From contig JAAAUF010000052.1 in the NCBI GenBank assembly GCA_015499985.1, positions 1-37,912 of the forward strand: a DNA stretch of 37,912 nt, read 5' to 3'. Origin of the DNA: Haplosporangium gracile (lineage: Eukaryota > Mortierellomycota > Mortierellomycetes > Mortierellales > Mortierellaceae). How positions within the stretch are numbered: position 1 is the stretch's first letter; each line of letters starts with the position of its first letter. Below the pieces are notes generated by a model. That model was not told where the DNA came from and made no database searches. It saw only the letters and a list, made by a program, of their open reading frames with translations. Positions 1 through 12,359 of this stretch are shown piece by piece. A program made the position numbers and the translations under genes.

Positions 1-1305
1 AAAGTTTTCGCCGTGGTCAATCAGCATTCTTTTTTCCTTTCCAAATGTTGAACAGTATGCTCTTATGAAAGTTACCGTCCAGTGAAAGAGTATGTTTGCA
101 AATTGTCAAGGTGAACAAGAAAAAAAAAAACTTGAATGCAGGTGCCTGGCGGTCAAATGAAATCCTCTTATGGTCTAATCAATTCCATTTTGCGTGACTG
201 GCACATAAATTTTTCAAAAAAAAAAATGTTTAACCATGCAGCATTGGAAAAGAAGCACGGCGCCCACCGCCATGGCTCCCTTATCACTCTCTTACAAACA
301 CTCCCCATCCCGGGGCATCGCCACGGGCAACCTTTCTAGTGCATAAACTAAGAAGCAGCGAGCACATGTCACGTGCCAAGCCACGACCATCCACCATCCG
401 TACCCATACAGGAGTGGGGATTATCGAAAGAACAGAAAAAGACAAATCAATGCCAAAGGGTTTGAATGGTTTAGAAATGATTGAGTGCTAACCTGAACAT
501 AAAAAACATATCAAGAACAATAACTAAATGATTACCCAAAATACTATATTACTCGGGTGAATCATGTAGAAAGGTGTACAATTATGTAACGGTTGCTGCT
601 GTACAGAGGTGAAAGGTTTTTGCTGCTGCATGGGAGGCGCAGAACTTGCTCGCCAAAGTAGTTGTTCAATTGGTACGTCAACTACAAGTGTACGTCTTTA
701 CGCCATTAACGTCTTCACATTCTCAAGTAAAAGAAGTATGAATTGAACCTGCAGCGTATGTGTTGACTGCGGCAAGTTGGTCAATGCAATAAAAAAGTCA
801 ATTCTAAGGAGAGAAAAAGTCCGCATTTTATCATTCTTTATTTTCTGTGCATTAGGATTAGCTAGGATAAAAAAGGACAGTTACATTCCTTCCGCAAGTT
901 CGAAGATGAAGCTAAACTTGTAGTTTGCAATTGACACGAAGAGAACGAAAAATTATACAAAAAAATCGGGTTTTATTTGCAAGGGAGGAAGGGGGGGGGG
1001 GGATTAGTTTTACTTGACGACAAGTGGCCGGCGTCTGGACTACCAGATCAGGTACGGTCATAGCTTGGGTGAGCACGGCAAGGCTCCTTTCATAAAGGTT
1101 TGAGGGGATGGAAAGGGAGTGTACGATTCACGATGGCACTGTAAAAAGGACTCTAGGGAGACCTGGCAGACCGTGGGTGTACGAGTTCGCTTGTTTGGGG
1201 CAAGCGAGGTTGGGCGGTTTTTCTCTTTTTTTTTTCACAACGAATGAACGGGGGTGGGTGGTGGGTATGTTGGATGAGGGGTCATAGCACGCCTCCTTGG
1301 GGCCT
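1..1305. other. Intergenic region, no gene recognised
   Basis: No reading frame here resembles a known family, and the longest frames are short and unsupported. The stretch includes A-rich tracts, a CACGTG palindrome near 370 (a possible bHLH-type site, function unknown) and a run of 12 G at 991-1002. The right part is presumably the 3' flank of the minus-strand gene ending at 1306. The end of a gene outside the window could lie at the left edge but cannot be recognised. Confidence 0.5.
991..1002. repeat. Homopolymer run of 12 G
   Basis: Twelve consecutive G residues lie in AT-rich flanking sequence about 300 bases beyond the stop of the Ecl1-like gene. Such runs are prone to length variation. 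No function is suggested. Confidence 0.9.
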
Positions 1306-1689
1306 TTAGTCGTGGAGAACCAAGGGCTGACGACGAACGGCACTGCGGCTGACGGGCAGGCAACGGATGCTTGTGGTTGCTGCGGGAATGGGCATGCAGG
1401 AGTTTTTGCTGATACCGCCACGGGAAGACATGGAGGCGGGGATCAGGGTCGAGGACCGGTACATAGAGGGATAGGTAACGGTCATGGGAGAGTGAGCAAA
1501 GCGCTTAACCGACGAGACGGGGGCCAGGGGCGAGGCCGAGGAGATCGAGACCGAGGGGGAGCTGGATGTAACGGAGGGCTTGTTGGCCATGGACATGAGT
1601 TTGTCCATGCGGGCGCACTCCTTAGAGCAGTAGACGGCATCGAGATCCATAACGTGCTTTTCGCAGAACATGCACCAGTCAGAGTCCAT
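1306..1689 (-). CDS. Ecl1-family life-span regulatory factor-like small zinc-binding protein
   Basis: Single-exon gene of 127 residues. The N-terminus holds a compact cysteine motif, C6-x2-C9-x11-C21-x3-C25, ending in YCSKEC, which is the signature of the fungal Ecl1/Ecl2/Ecl3 family. In fission yeast these proteins extend chronological life span and respond to nutrient, sulfur and zinc limitation. The remaining roughly 100 residues are rich in serine and proline and look disordered, as in the family. I chose the methionine at 1689 because the cysteine motif follows directly. An in-frame ATG at 1770 would add 27 residues rich in Asn, His and Gln and is probably leader sequence. A TATA-like AT-rich element lies about 180 bases upstream on this strand. 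The family call rests on the short motif only, since the tail is not diagnostic. Confidence 0.7.
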   Translation of the reverse strand: MDSDWCMFCEKHVMDLDAVYCSKECARMDKLMSMANKPSVTSSSPSVSISSASPLAPVSSVKRFAHSPMTVTYPSMYRSSTLIPASMSSRGGISKNSCMPIPAATTSIRCLPVSRSAVRRQPLVLHD

Positions 1690-2222
1690 TGTGAATTGTT
1701 GTTGTTGGATGATGAGAGGGGATGGGAGGGCGTTGTTGTGGTTGTGGTTGTTGACTAGAACAAGGATCAATCAAGGGACTAGAGATCAGTGGACCAGACG
1801 GGGGTTATGAAAGGGAAAAAAGAAAAAGAAGAGGAGAAAGAGCAAACAGCTTCCAGTTCGCAGGACCTATTTATCCTCTTGAGATCCTTATGCGCTTTGC
1901 CACCTCAAAAAGACAAACAGTGTGTGCGGGGCTTGGATTTTGGAAAGTTTTTCTAGTGATTTCTTTGGACTTCCAGACGGACTGTGCTCATTTGCCCCGT
2001 TTCGTCTCCCGCTCCTCGTCTCAGGTCCCATCAGTTGGTGATGGATAATGACAAACCCCCTTCGTCTCAATCCCTTCGGCATTATGGCTCTTTATTAAGC
2101 AATTGAAGTAGATGGAGCCAGGCTGGGTTGAGGCCTGTGCATGAGTATTTGTATGTATGTTTACGTGTGTAGATGGGTATCAATAGGGTAAGTAATATTA
2201 AATGGCAAAGCTGCAGAGAAGT
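1690..2222. other. Intergenic spacer between two minus-strand genes
   Basis: This holds the promoter and leader of the Ecl1-like gene and the 3' flank of the Kre9-like gene. On the minus strand the part next to 1690 is rich in C and T with CAA repeats, as before other starts in this window. A frame at 1888-2082 has no family resemblance and was not called. Confidence 0.5.
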
Positions 2223-3086
2223 TTAGATGAGCGAAAAAAAGTAAAGCATCTTCTTGGTATCAGTGGTGCCATCCTCAAGCAGGTAGTCAGAGCCACCAAT
2301 GTGCATACCGAGATCACGTCCGGCATACAAACTGCGTTTGCGGAGCCCGAACCCAAGCAGTGATCTCAAAGCGCCCTTCTTGGCCTTGTTTTCTTTTTCT
2401 ACTTTCTCTTCAACTGCAGCAGCTTCGACAATCTCCACTGGCAGCATCTCGGAAAGGATCCCTTCACACTTGCTGGAGCTATTATGTTCATTGTTAACAA
2501 TTGACACAGAGAAGGGGTCACTCTTTCAATTCATAATTGTCATCCCGTTAGCAATGAAGCCAAAAAAAAAAAATGATGAAAATATTGAACGTACCTGTCA
2601 ATTGACCCTTCACAAGGCTGCTCGGTGCTGCCATACACATGGAAGACGTATTTGCCTGCCTTCATATCGGTTGGCACTTTAAACTTGGCGGACACGGACT
2701 TCGAATCTGGTGGCGAGACAGGTCAACCAGAAATGTGAAAGAAAAAATAATGAGCTGCTGAATTTTTTTGTGCTAGTGTTACGCACAGTGTTTGTGATGG
2801 TGTGCTGCAGTTGTTTACCTTGCCATTCGAGACGGGACGCGGTATTGATTGTGCCCATGCCTGCATCGTATCCATCCTCGGTCATGAGATGCACTTTGGC
2901 CCACAGGAGCTTGGCCATGCCGTTATGGTGAATCTTGTAGGTGACGGGAACAGCATCGCCCGCCACTATTTTGGTGTTGGCGCTCGGGGACGTAAACTTG
3001 AGTGAGTCAGCATGAATGCTCTGTGCCAACAGGCCAAGACTGAGCACAATCACTGCAAGTGGCCGAGAGAAGAGTTGCGAGTACAT
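2223..3086 (-). CDS. Secreted Kre9/Knh1-like N-terminal domain protein
   Basis: Three exons, 2819-3086, 2595-2706 and 2223-2520, join in frame to give 225 residues. A clear signal peptide occupies residues 1-26, with a hydrophobic core VIVLSLGLL and probable cleavage after SIHA. It is followed by a beta-sandwich domain of the Kre9/Knh1-like family (PF10342 type): LKFTSPSANTKIVAGDAVPVTY at the start, and a spliced end reading GSIDSDPFSV. Such proteins are secreted or cell-wall associated and many act in beta-glucan assembly. The C-terminal part is Glu/Lys/Ala rich and then has a dibasic RKR site, a possible Kex2-type processing point, before a Gly- and Asp-containing tail. I do not see a strong GPI-attachment signal. 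The exact substrate cannot be deduced. Confidence 0.75.
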
Positions 3087-3461
3087 TATGCCGAAGAGTT
3101 ATGAAAACACCAGAATGGAAAAGTCTTGTGTTGAAGGCGCAAAAAATAGAAAGGATCGTGTCGTGGCGAATTCGTTCAGGTTGATCAAGGTCGTAGGAAG
3201 GAGAGCGATGAGTTGCTGGAGTCAGAAAAGAAAAAAAAAAGAAAAAGACAACGAGAGAGTAAGTTTTATCATGGATGAAAGAGGGAAGTGGGAGTTGAGC
3301 CACTATTTAAACGGATTCGACAAGGCGTCAGAAAGTAAGTTGGGACGGAACCAAGTAGGCAATGAAACCAAAGTTTTGGATACGGTCGCAGATGGAGATT
3401 GCGTACAAATGATGATAGCTTGATTGTTTGATATCCTACCTGTGCACCTTAGTATTGCAGT

Positions 3462-3491
3462 GGCAATGGCAATGGCGATGGCGATGGCAAT
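3462..3491. repeat. GGCAAT/GGCGAT hexamer tandem repeat, five units
   Basis: Five head-to-tail six-base units (GGCAAT twice, GGCGAT twice, GGCAAT once) with no gaps, in non-coding DNA between divergent genes. Confidence 0.9.
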
Positions 3492-4162
3492 GGTATTTGG
3501 AAGAGATGATTGGCAATGGAATGCGTATTGTATCCTGTGCCAGAAGGTACAGAACAGGATTGGGATATTCCGATGTACGTGGTGCTGGTGTCAAGGGTGA
3601 AGGAGAATCCGTCCCTTGAATTTTTTTCTGTCCAAGTACTGGAGAAGGGAAAAAGGGTTCAGGATCGATTGGTGGCAGAGTAGAAAACAATCGTGTAAAA
3701 ACTTACAGGGAAGATAGACTCTTTGGTGTTTGGGTCCATGGGAAAGGAGGGAATCATCGTTTGAAAGACAGAGAGTCTCGTTGCACAGTATGGTCAATTG
3801 GTCGTAAAAAGGGATTGGCGGTGACAACAACAAGTATGGACGAAATGGTCTGTGAGGTGTGAGTGAGAGAGTCGGGTGTGGGTCCAGCCAGCAAAAGAGA
3901 TAAAAAAGAGGGGCAGACAAAGGGGAAACTTGATTCCCCAGTCGGGAGGAGAGGAGTCGCTTGTTCGTTCGGAGGGTAGGAGGGCAAACGAGGTAGACGC
4001 AGGGAGGTTTGCCACCAAACCAAAACCTAAATCGTAAAAGAGGAAGAAAGAGTCCCTTAGTTCTTCCCGCGAGCGACCAGTGGGAGTGTCAGTGTTAAAT
4101 CGAGTCGAGCCAAGTCAAGGGTCAAGTCAGGGCTGGGCAAAGTGTACATTGGCATAGTGCAA

Positions 4163-4180
4163 ACAGACAGACAGACAGAC
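4163..4180. repeat. ACAG tetranucleotide microsatellite
   Basis: About four and a half ACAG units in the kinase promoter region. Confidence 0.85.
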
Positions 4181-4711
4181 CAACAGACCCATTGACGCTG
4201 TCAATTGCATTGAGCTCTCTTTTTCCTTTTTCCCGCGCTTGCCCTTCTGTGCCCTTTTTTCCCTTGCATGTGTTTTTTGTTCGTGTGCCAGACAGTCAGT
4301 CAATTGGATCAGTGAGTGCACCGTGTCCATCCGCGCGTCTTAAAAAGAGAGCACTTCTCCCTCCTCCTTTCCCCCTCTTCTTCCTCCTCTTCTTCCTCTC
4401 ACCCTCACCCTCACCCCTACCCTTATCCCCTCTTCGATTTACTCCCCGTTTCTTTTTTGAAATTCTCATAAAAAAGGGGACTCTTCTTTCCCTCTTCTCA
4501 ACTCCTTTTTTTATTCCTTTCTAATCATCCTCATCCTTGTTCGTCCTGGCCCAACCTCTCTTCTCAGGATCCACTCACACACTCACTTGCTACAACAACG
4601 ACACAAACAGAACAAACCTACAAACAGAGTGAACAACTCCCACACCGGCAAACAAAAAGCAACCGACATCGTCATTGCATCAACAGTCCAACCTCAAATA
4701 CAATCGCCATA

Positions 4712-7684
<2,973 letters not shown>

Positions 7685-7845
7685 AATACGTACCTGCACG
7701 GCACTGGATGCATCAGGAACTTCACCCCAACGTATCTGTTTATTTGTATCATTTTTCTCTCCGTGTCATTGTACTTCCTTTTTCATTTGTCCTGTTTTTC
7801 TTTTGTGAGTAAATCTAACACATCTTTCATTACACTGGCAACAAA

Positions 7846-7851
7846 AATAAA
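7846..7851 (+). terminator. Polyadenylation signal AATAAA for the checkpoint kinase gene
   Basis: Canonical AATAAA 162 bases after the kinase stop. It lies 9 bases from the last codon of the convergent RNase H2B gene, so the two transcripts probably overlap. Confidence 0.5.
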
Positions 7852-7859
7852 TTATGGAT

Positions 7860-9407
7860 CTATGTTTTCTTTGCAAAGAAGCTGGTCATGGGTTTCATGC
7901 CTGCAGTACTAGCCTTGGCGAGCTTTCTCTGTCCAACCGACATTTTTGGTTTCTAAAGGACAAAAACAAGTAGAAGTAGCAAATTAGTCACAATGTGAAT
8001 GAAATTGATGGGTTCTGCTGACAGATGACAGAGCTGTACGGTACCTTGACTTCCTTGGCCTTGGGTTCGTCGTCGAGATCCATGCCTGAACGTTTTCCAA
8101 ATTCTGACATGTTGGGTAATTGTGTCCTACTCTCCAATTTGTCTAGTTCTGGAAATCTATAACATCGTGAAGTAAGAGGACGTTTTGTTACTACCGTCTT
8201 ATAATTTCATCCACCAAAAGCTTGGTATTTTCTAACGAGAAGATACGGGAATCTGGCAGCCAGAAAACTTACTGGTAGTTGGCGGACAGTTTTGTGGCCC
8301 AGCTGTCAGACAGATTGGCCGAGATCAGTTTCAAAGCCGATTGAGTTATCGCCTCTAATACATGTCATACAATTCAAAATTCGAGATTCGTTAGACTTGC
8401 GTTCCTAAGCTCCACAAGAACCTACTATCAGCGGGAAAAAAAAAACAATGATAGCTTGCCAGATCGGCACGTCTCAGGTAGCGATTCTGTATACGCGATC
8501 GAATCAACAAGCGCAGGGATAGTTCCAAACTTGCTCACAAAGACGTCGACCTTCTTTTTGAGCCATCCCATAACCTTCTCATCATCCAATCGAAAAGTTC
8601 TCATAGCCGCCGATTTGGAATCACGGACATCACAAACAAGGGCCAGGTACTTGTCAATGTTATGCAGATCTGTGAGGTGACGCAGGGAGGGGTATTGATC
8701 GCTGCAGCTTCCAAAAATACCCTCGAGCATCAGGAATTTGCCCTCGGCGTCGGCGGTCTTTTGGCGCATGGTGTCCAGGATTGGAATTAGCATGAATACT
8801 GGATCGAATGGTGTGATCAGATATAATGCGCCGTCTATTGCGAGTGAGTGAGGGTGTTGTTAAGGTTCTTGTTTTCTTTTGGTCCGCGAGGTTGGAAGGG
8901 CAACGAAGCGTTTTGGTTTGATGTGTGTTCCTGAGTGTGTGACAAACCTGATTGAATGGTGTCGCCGACGAACCAGGACCGCAAACCTTCCGAATCAACC
9001 ATCTGCATCTCATACAGCCCACCATCCTGAATCACATATCTGGCAGGAAGCCCTATTGAGAATATGAGAAAAAAAAATAGCATATTAAGCCATTGAGTTT
9101 CCATCCACTTCTTGAAGGAAGTAAGCAGCTTGAACAGATCAAGAAGGGGGAGAATGGCGTGGTACCTGAGCTTGGGCAGGGAAGGAGCATGGAAATAGGG
9201 TTGTCGGCGTGTGCAGGCACTAGAGTCATCCATGATAATAGTTGAATGAAAGTGATCGGTAAGTATGAAGAGGGTCATTGAATTGACTACACTTTTCGTG
9301 ATCCTCTGAGAGCATTGAGACGTGAATTGGTGGCAACAAAAAATTGTCGACTATTTTTTTTTACCCTTGGGACCAATGCAGATCCTTTGTTGGTTGGAAG
9401 TTGCCAT
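7860..9407 (-). CDS. RNH202: Ribonuclease H2 subunit B (Rnh202/RNASEH2B)
   Basis: Seven exons (9365-9407, 9166-9219, 8948-9052, 8460-8834, 8273-8354, 8045-8156, 7860-7952) give 287 residues. RNase H2 removes ribonucleotides from DNA; subunit B forms a triple-barrel scaffold with subunit C around the catalytic subunit A. Family signatures are LPARYVIQDGGLYEM, RSWFVGDTIQSDG and TPFDPVFMLIPILD, then a helical part ending in KKKVD. The C-terminus carries a PCNA-interaction-like motif, M279-T-S-F282-F283, as in the human protein. Exon 4 to 5 is in phase only if the intron begins with GC (GCAAGC at 8459), because no nearby GT donor has the right phase. The first exon is short (14 codons plus one base) and its junction is the least certain. 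An alternative start at 9233 would be in a frame that does not join correctly. Confidence 0.9.
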
Positions 9408-9725
9408 TGTGAAGTCCAAAAAGAAAATGAATAAATAGTGCTGTTGTTGTTGCTGCTCCTGACCCCGAGTATGTCCTTGTCAGCCTTGTTGTCGGATTGT
9501 TCCTGAAATTTTGAAATGGGCAATGGAAAGTAGAAGACAAAGAAAAACGACTGATGTCAAAGTTGTATGCCTTTCAAAACACGCGAATTGCCGCCTTCCC
9601 AGGAGGCAGTTAAGGGGCCCAGTGACTGTTCTCTCGTTTGCCTTGGCCCTCTTGAGAGTTGGCCAACCTTCAACGACCTTTCCTCTCATCACACGCTAGA
9701 ACATCAAAGGACAAAGGCAGACACA
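9408..9725. promoter_or_regulatory. Shared divergent promoter of the RNase H2B and Trs20 genes
   Basis: The 318 bases between two start codons on opposite strands must contain both promoters. There is no convincing coding frame. A short GTT/GCT-repeat stretch is near 9440. Confidence 0.6.
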
Positions 9726-10942
9726 ATGAACGCGACTCACTCTTCATCCAGCAGCGGCGGCTCAGGAATCGGCTCAGGACCATTGGGCTATGGCAACAGT
9801 CCAACATGTTACTTTGTCATGATTGGCACAAAGGACAACCCCATTTACGAGGCAGAGTTCGTCTCTGTCAACACCGCCCGGTCATCTTCAGGAGGTGCCA
9901 CCATCCCCGAAGCCAAGGTAACGGACGATGGTTTGTCGCTAGGACCAAGGAGTTTTTTTTTCTCCGTGGTTTGAGCAACAAGCAAATCAAAAAAACCCTG
10001 GAGTATGTGCTCTATTTGTTCTGGCCGCGCTCTATTCTGTTTTGGTTGTTCAAAAAGAATCGCTTTGTTCATTGTCTTGTCTCCTGTTGTCGGCGAATCA
10101 AAATGCCCTTGTCTTCAGGCCAGCGGTGACAGCCTCCGCACAGCGGCAAACATACTGCAGCGTCAATGAGGCAATCGAAAGCTATAGCCAGCGTGCTCGT
10201 TTTGGAGGGCATTTGTTTGAGTTATTCTCCATTTTTCAACGCCAGTTTCAAATGCCAACCTACTAACCAATTAATGCCTTGTCAACTTATTTAATAGAAA
10301 GAAGAGTTCCGTCATTTGAACCAATTTATTGCACACTCGGCGCTGGATATGGTCGAAGATATTCAATGGAGCACCAACCAAATGTAAGGGCCCTTCATGG
10401 CTTTTTTTTCTTACAGTGACAAAACTGCAGCGCCAAAAGATCTCCCTGTGTTTGCTGAATACGTCGGATGTATTAGTGAGGACCAAGACACCTACGGGAG
10501 ACGACATACGAGAAATGACAAACCAGGGATCTCGGTTCATTTTTTTAATTATTTTAGGTACCTGAAGATAATCGACAAGTTTAATGAGCGGTTCATTTCT
10601 GCATATCTCACGGCAGGAAACATCAAGTTGTTGCTCCTGCATGATGCCAAGAGCGAAGACGCCATCCGCAACTTTTTCAATGACTGTTACGAGTTGTATA
10701 TCAAGGTTTGTGCAGGCGCTCTATCCATGTCTTTCTTCTAATCCTCTATGTATCAAATGATATCCTACATTGGATCTCGATTCGAAGTTGGTGTTGAGGG
10801 CTATACATCTAACCAAGTTGTCATCATTCCCTGTTGTCGCGAATTGTAGACGCTATTGAACCCATTCTATGAGCCAAACTCAATCATCAGTTCTGCAGCA
10901 TTCGATACAAAAGTCAGACTCAGCGCCAAACGATACCTTTGA
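9726..10942 (+). CDS. TRS20: TRAPP complex subunit 2 (sedlin/Trs20)
   Basis: Four exons (9726-9917, 10298-10383, 10558-10705, 10850-10942) give 172 residues. This is a core longin-fold subunit of the TRAPP tethering complexes that act as Rab GEFs in ER-Golgi transport and autophagy. Recognisable segments are [30 protein letters not shown] followed by [28 protein letters not shown], and the terminal [12 protein letters not shown]. Human sedlin is 140 residues. The extra length comes from a Ser/Gly-rich N-terminus (about residues 1-26) and a Ser-rich insert ahead of the first splice site. The start at 9726 is the first ATG that leads into this N-terminus; an in-frame ATG at 9567 gives sequence unlike the family. 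Intron 1 is long (380 bases). Confidence 0.95.
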
Positions 10943-11289
10943 GAAGGTCCCTACAATACAGGGAGGAACTCAATAAAACACAAAAAGAAGTACCACACAC
11001 ATGTGCAAGGATCCTGGAGGACTGAGAAGCGTTTCTGGAGCTGGAGTATGACGGTAGATATGTGCTTGGACCTTTGAACTAGTCGTCGTCTCCTTGAATT
11101 TTTCCAGGAGTCAAAGAGTGTCACAAAAGAACGAAAGACTGGCAAGTGCTACCAACACGGAGTTGTAAAATACATATGAAAAAGCACCTCTTCGCATTGA
11201 TTCCTCTCTTTTCTTTCCTCATTGCTTCCATTCCATCTCATCTCTTATCACTCGACACTTACTCTGCTCATAACTACAGCGCATTAACC
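10943..11289. promoter_or_regulatory. Spacer holding the Trs20 3' end and the promoter of the polyQ membrane protein gene
   Basis: This is non-coding. The last 100 bases on the plus strand are strongly pyrimidine-rich, like other leaders in this window. In frame they would encode a hydrophobic stretch after an ATG at 11176, probably by chance. Confidence 0.5.
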
Positions 11290-12215
11290 ATGAACTTGTC
11301 AAGTGGAGACTTTATAAAATCAAGTGCTACCTACATATCAGAAGAATTCTCAGCAGTGGACAACGAGAAGCAACAACAGCAGCAGTTCTCCAGTCAATTC
11401 TTTCAGGAACTGCAACAACAACAACAACAACAGGCACAGGCACAAACAGACCAGCAGCAGCAGCAGCAGCAGCAAAGAATGTCTCAGACAAGACCTCGGC
11501 GATCCCCCAAATCCTCGATCTCTGCTTTCTCTGCATGGGCTAGATCCCAGGCGATGGCATCCGTCTACAGTACGGCTACATTCATTTTTTTGCGACCAGA
11601 GAAACACACAAATTTGTTTGCCTTTGCTTCGCCCAAAAATCTCCGACTCTCCCACGTATATCAAAATTTTTAATCGCCCTGGTGTTTTTTAAATGATCTA
11701 CGTTTTTAGTTCTGGTTGCAGGCGGCGCCTTGTGCCTCTTCTTCTCCGAATGGCTTTCTGGAGCTTATTCAATGCAAGTAGTGCTTAATAGCAAACGACA
11801 CCGTTTGTCTCTTTGACCTGACATATGACTATGGCATGCTTAATGTGCACCACTGACGCACTCTCCCTTCCCCCCACATTCATTGAATAACAGAACCCTA
11901 GGTGTGATGGTTTATTTCATCGAACAAAAGCCCTCCTCCTCTTCTTTCTCAAACAAACCATCCACAGGAAGACTGCACGCTGGCCAAATACTCCCATCAA
12001 TCTCGTTGTCACCATCATCAGTCCTCAAGGCCCACTCTATCCGCTCAACATTCTATATCGTCGCTTCGGTCCCCTGTTTCTTGCGCGCACCCAATTATAC
12101 AGGAGGATTGTGTCTCATTACCAGTGGACTGACCTATGCCGTCACTGCCATCCTTACGAACCAAAAATCTAAGGGCAAAGGCAAGGGTAAACTCCCATCC
12201 AGGGGTTTCAGCTAG
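11290..12215 (+). CDS. Small multi-pass membrane protein with N-terminal polyglutamine tract
   Basis: Three exons (11290-11569, 11710-11773, 11894-12215) give 221 residues. Residues 28-62 are polyglutamine broken by Ala, Ser and Thr, followed by a basic Arg/Ser segment. Membrane segments follow: about 94-113 (ILVAGGALCLFFSEW), 115-125 (TLGVMVYFIE), and a hydrophobic region with VASVPCFL and GGLCLITSGLTYAVTAIL near 175-210, then a Lys/Gly-rich tail. I do not recognise the family with certainty; the layout resembles small fungal membrane proteins of unknown function. The exon 2 to 3 junction keeps the hydrophobic frame only with a GC donor (GCAAGT at 11774). The GT four bases further on would frameshift the rest. 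An upstream in-frame ATG at 11176 would add a signal-like stretch, but this lies in the pyrimidine-rich leader. Confidence 0.65.
11371..11475 (+). repeat. CAA/CAG repeat encoding polyglutamine
   Basis: Mixed CAA and CAG codon runs within the first exon of the membrane protein gene encode three glutamine blocks. Mixed codons suggest a fairly stable tract. Confidence 0.85.
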
Positions 12216-12359
12216 TCATCGTTAAAAAAAAAAAAGAATATCTGTCGTCCAGATTTTTATGAAATTAAAGGTGCATGCCGCTTTACTACCGAGAATCGTT
12301 TTTGTTTGTTGGAGTATGATGAACAAGAGAGATCTAATGGTGCGAGTCATTTGAGCTAC

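Larger units (their letters stand above)
3087..4711. promoter_or_regulatory. Divergent promoter region between the Kre9-like gene and the checkpoint kinase gene
   Basis: The 1.6 kb between two divergently transcribed genes contains no convincing coding region. It holds a GGCRAT hexamer array (3462-3491), a short ACAG array (4163-4180) and a long C/T-rich stretch at about 4340-4520, followed by an A/C-rich leader up to the kinase start at 4712. A TTTAAATAG element lies near 3305 on the minus strand, about 220 bases before the Kre9-like start. Confidence 0.5.

Noticed and set aside
1128..1421. Minus-strand frame of 97 codons overlapping the Ecl1-like gene
   Set aside because: It is a shadow frame of low complexity with no family resemblance.
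9231..9278. Alternative start codons for RNase H2B at 9233 and 9278
   Set aside because: That frame does not join to the exon encoding GLPARYV in the right phase. The frame from 9407 does.
11146..11289. Upstream in-frame extension of the polyQ membrane protein with a signal-peptide-like segment
   Set aside because: The hydrophobic residues come from translating a pyrimidine-rich leader. The ATG at 11290 follows a leader of the same kind as in other genes.
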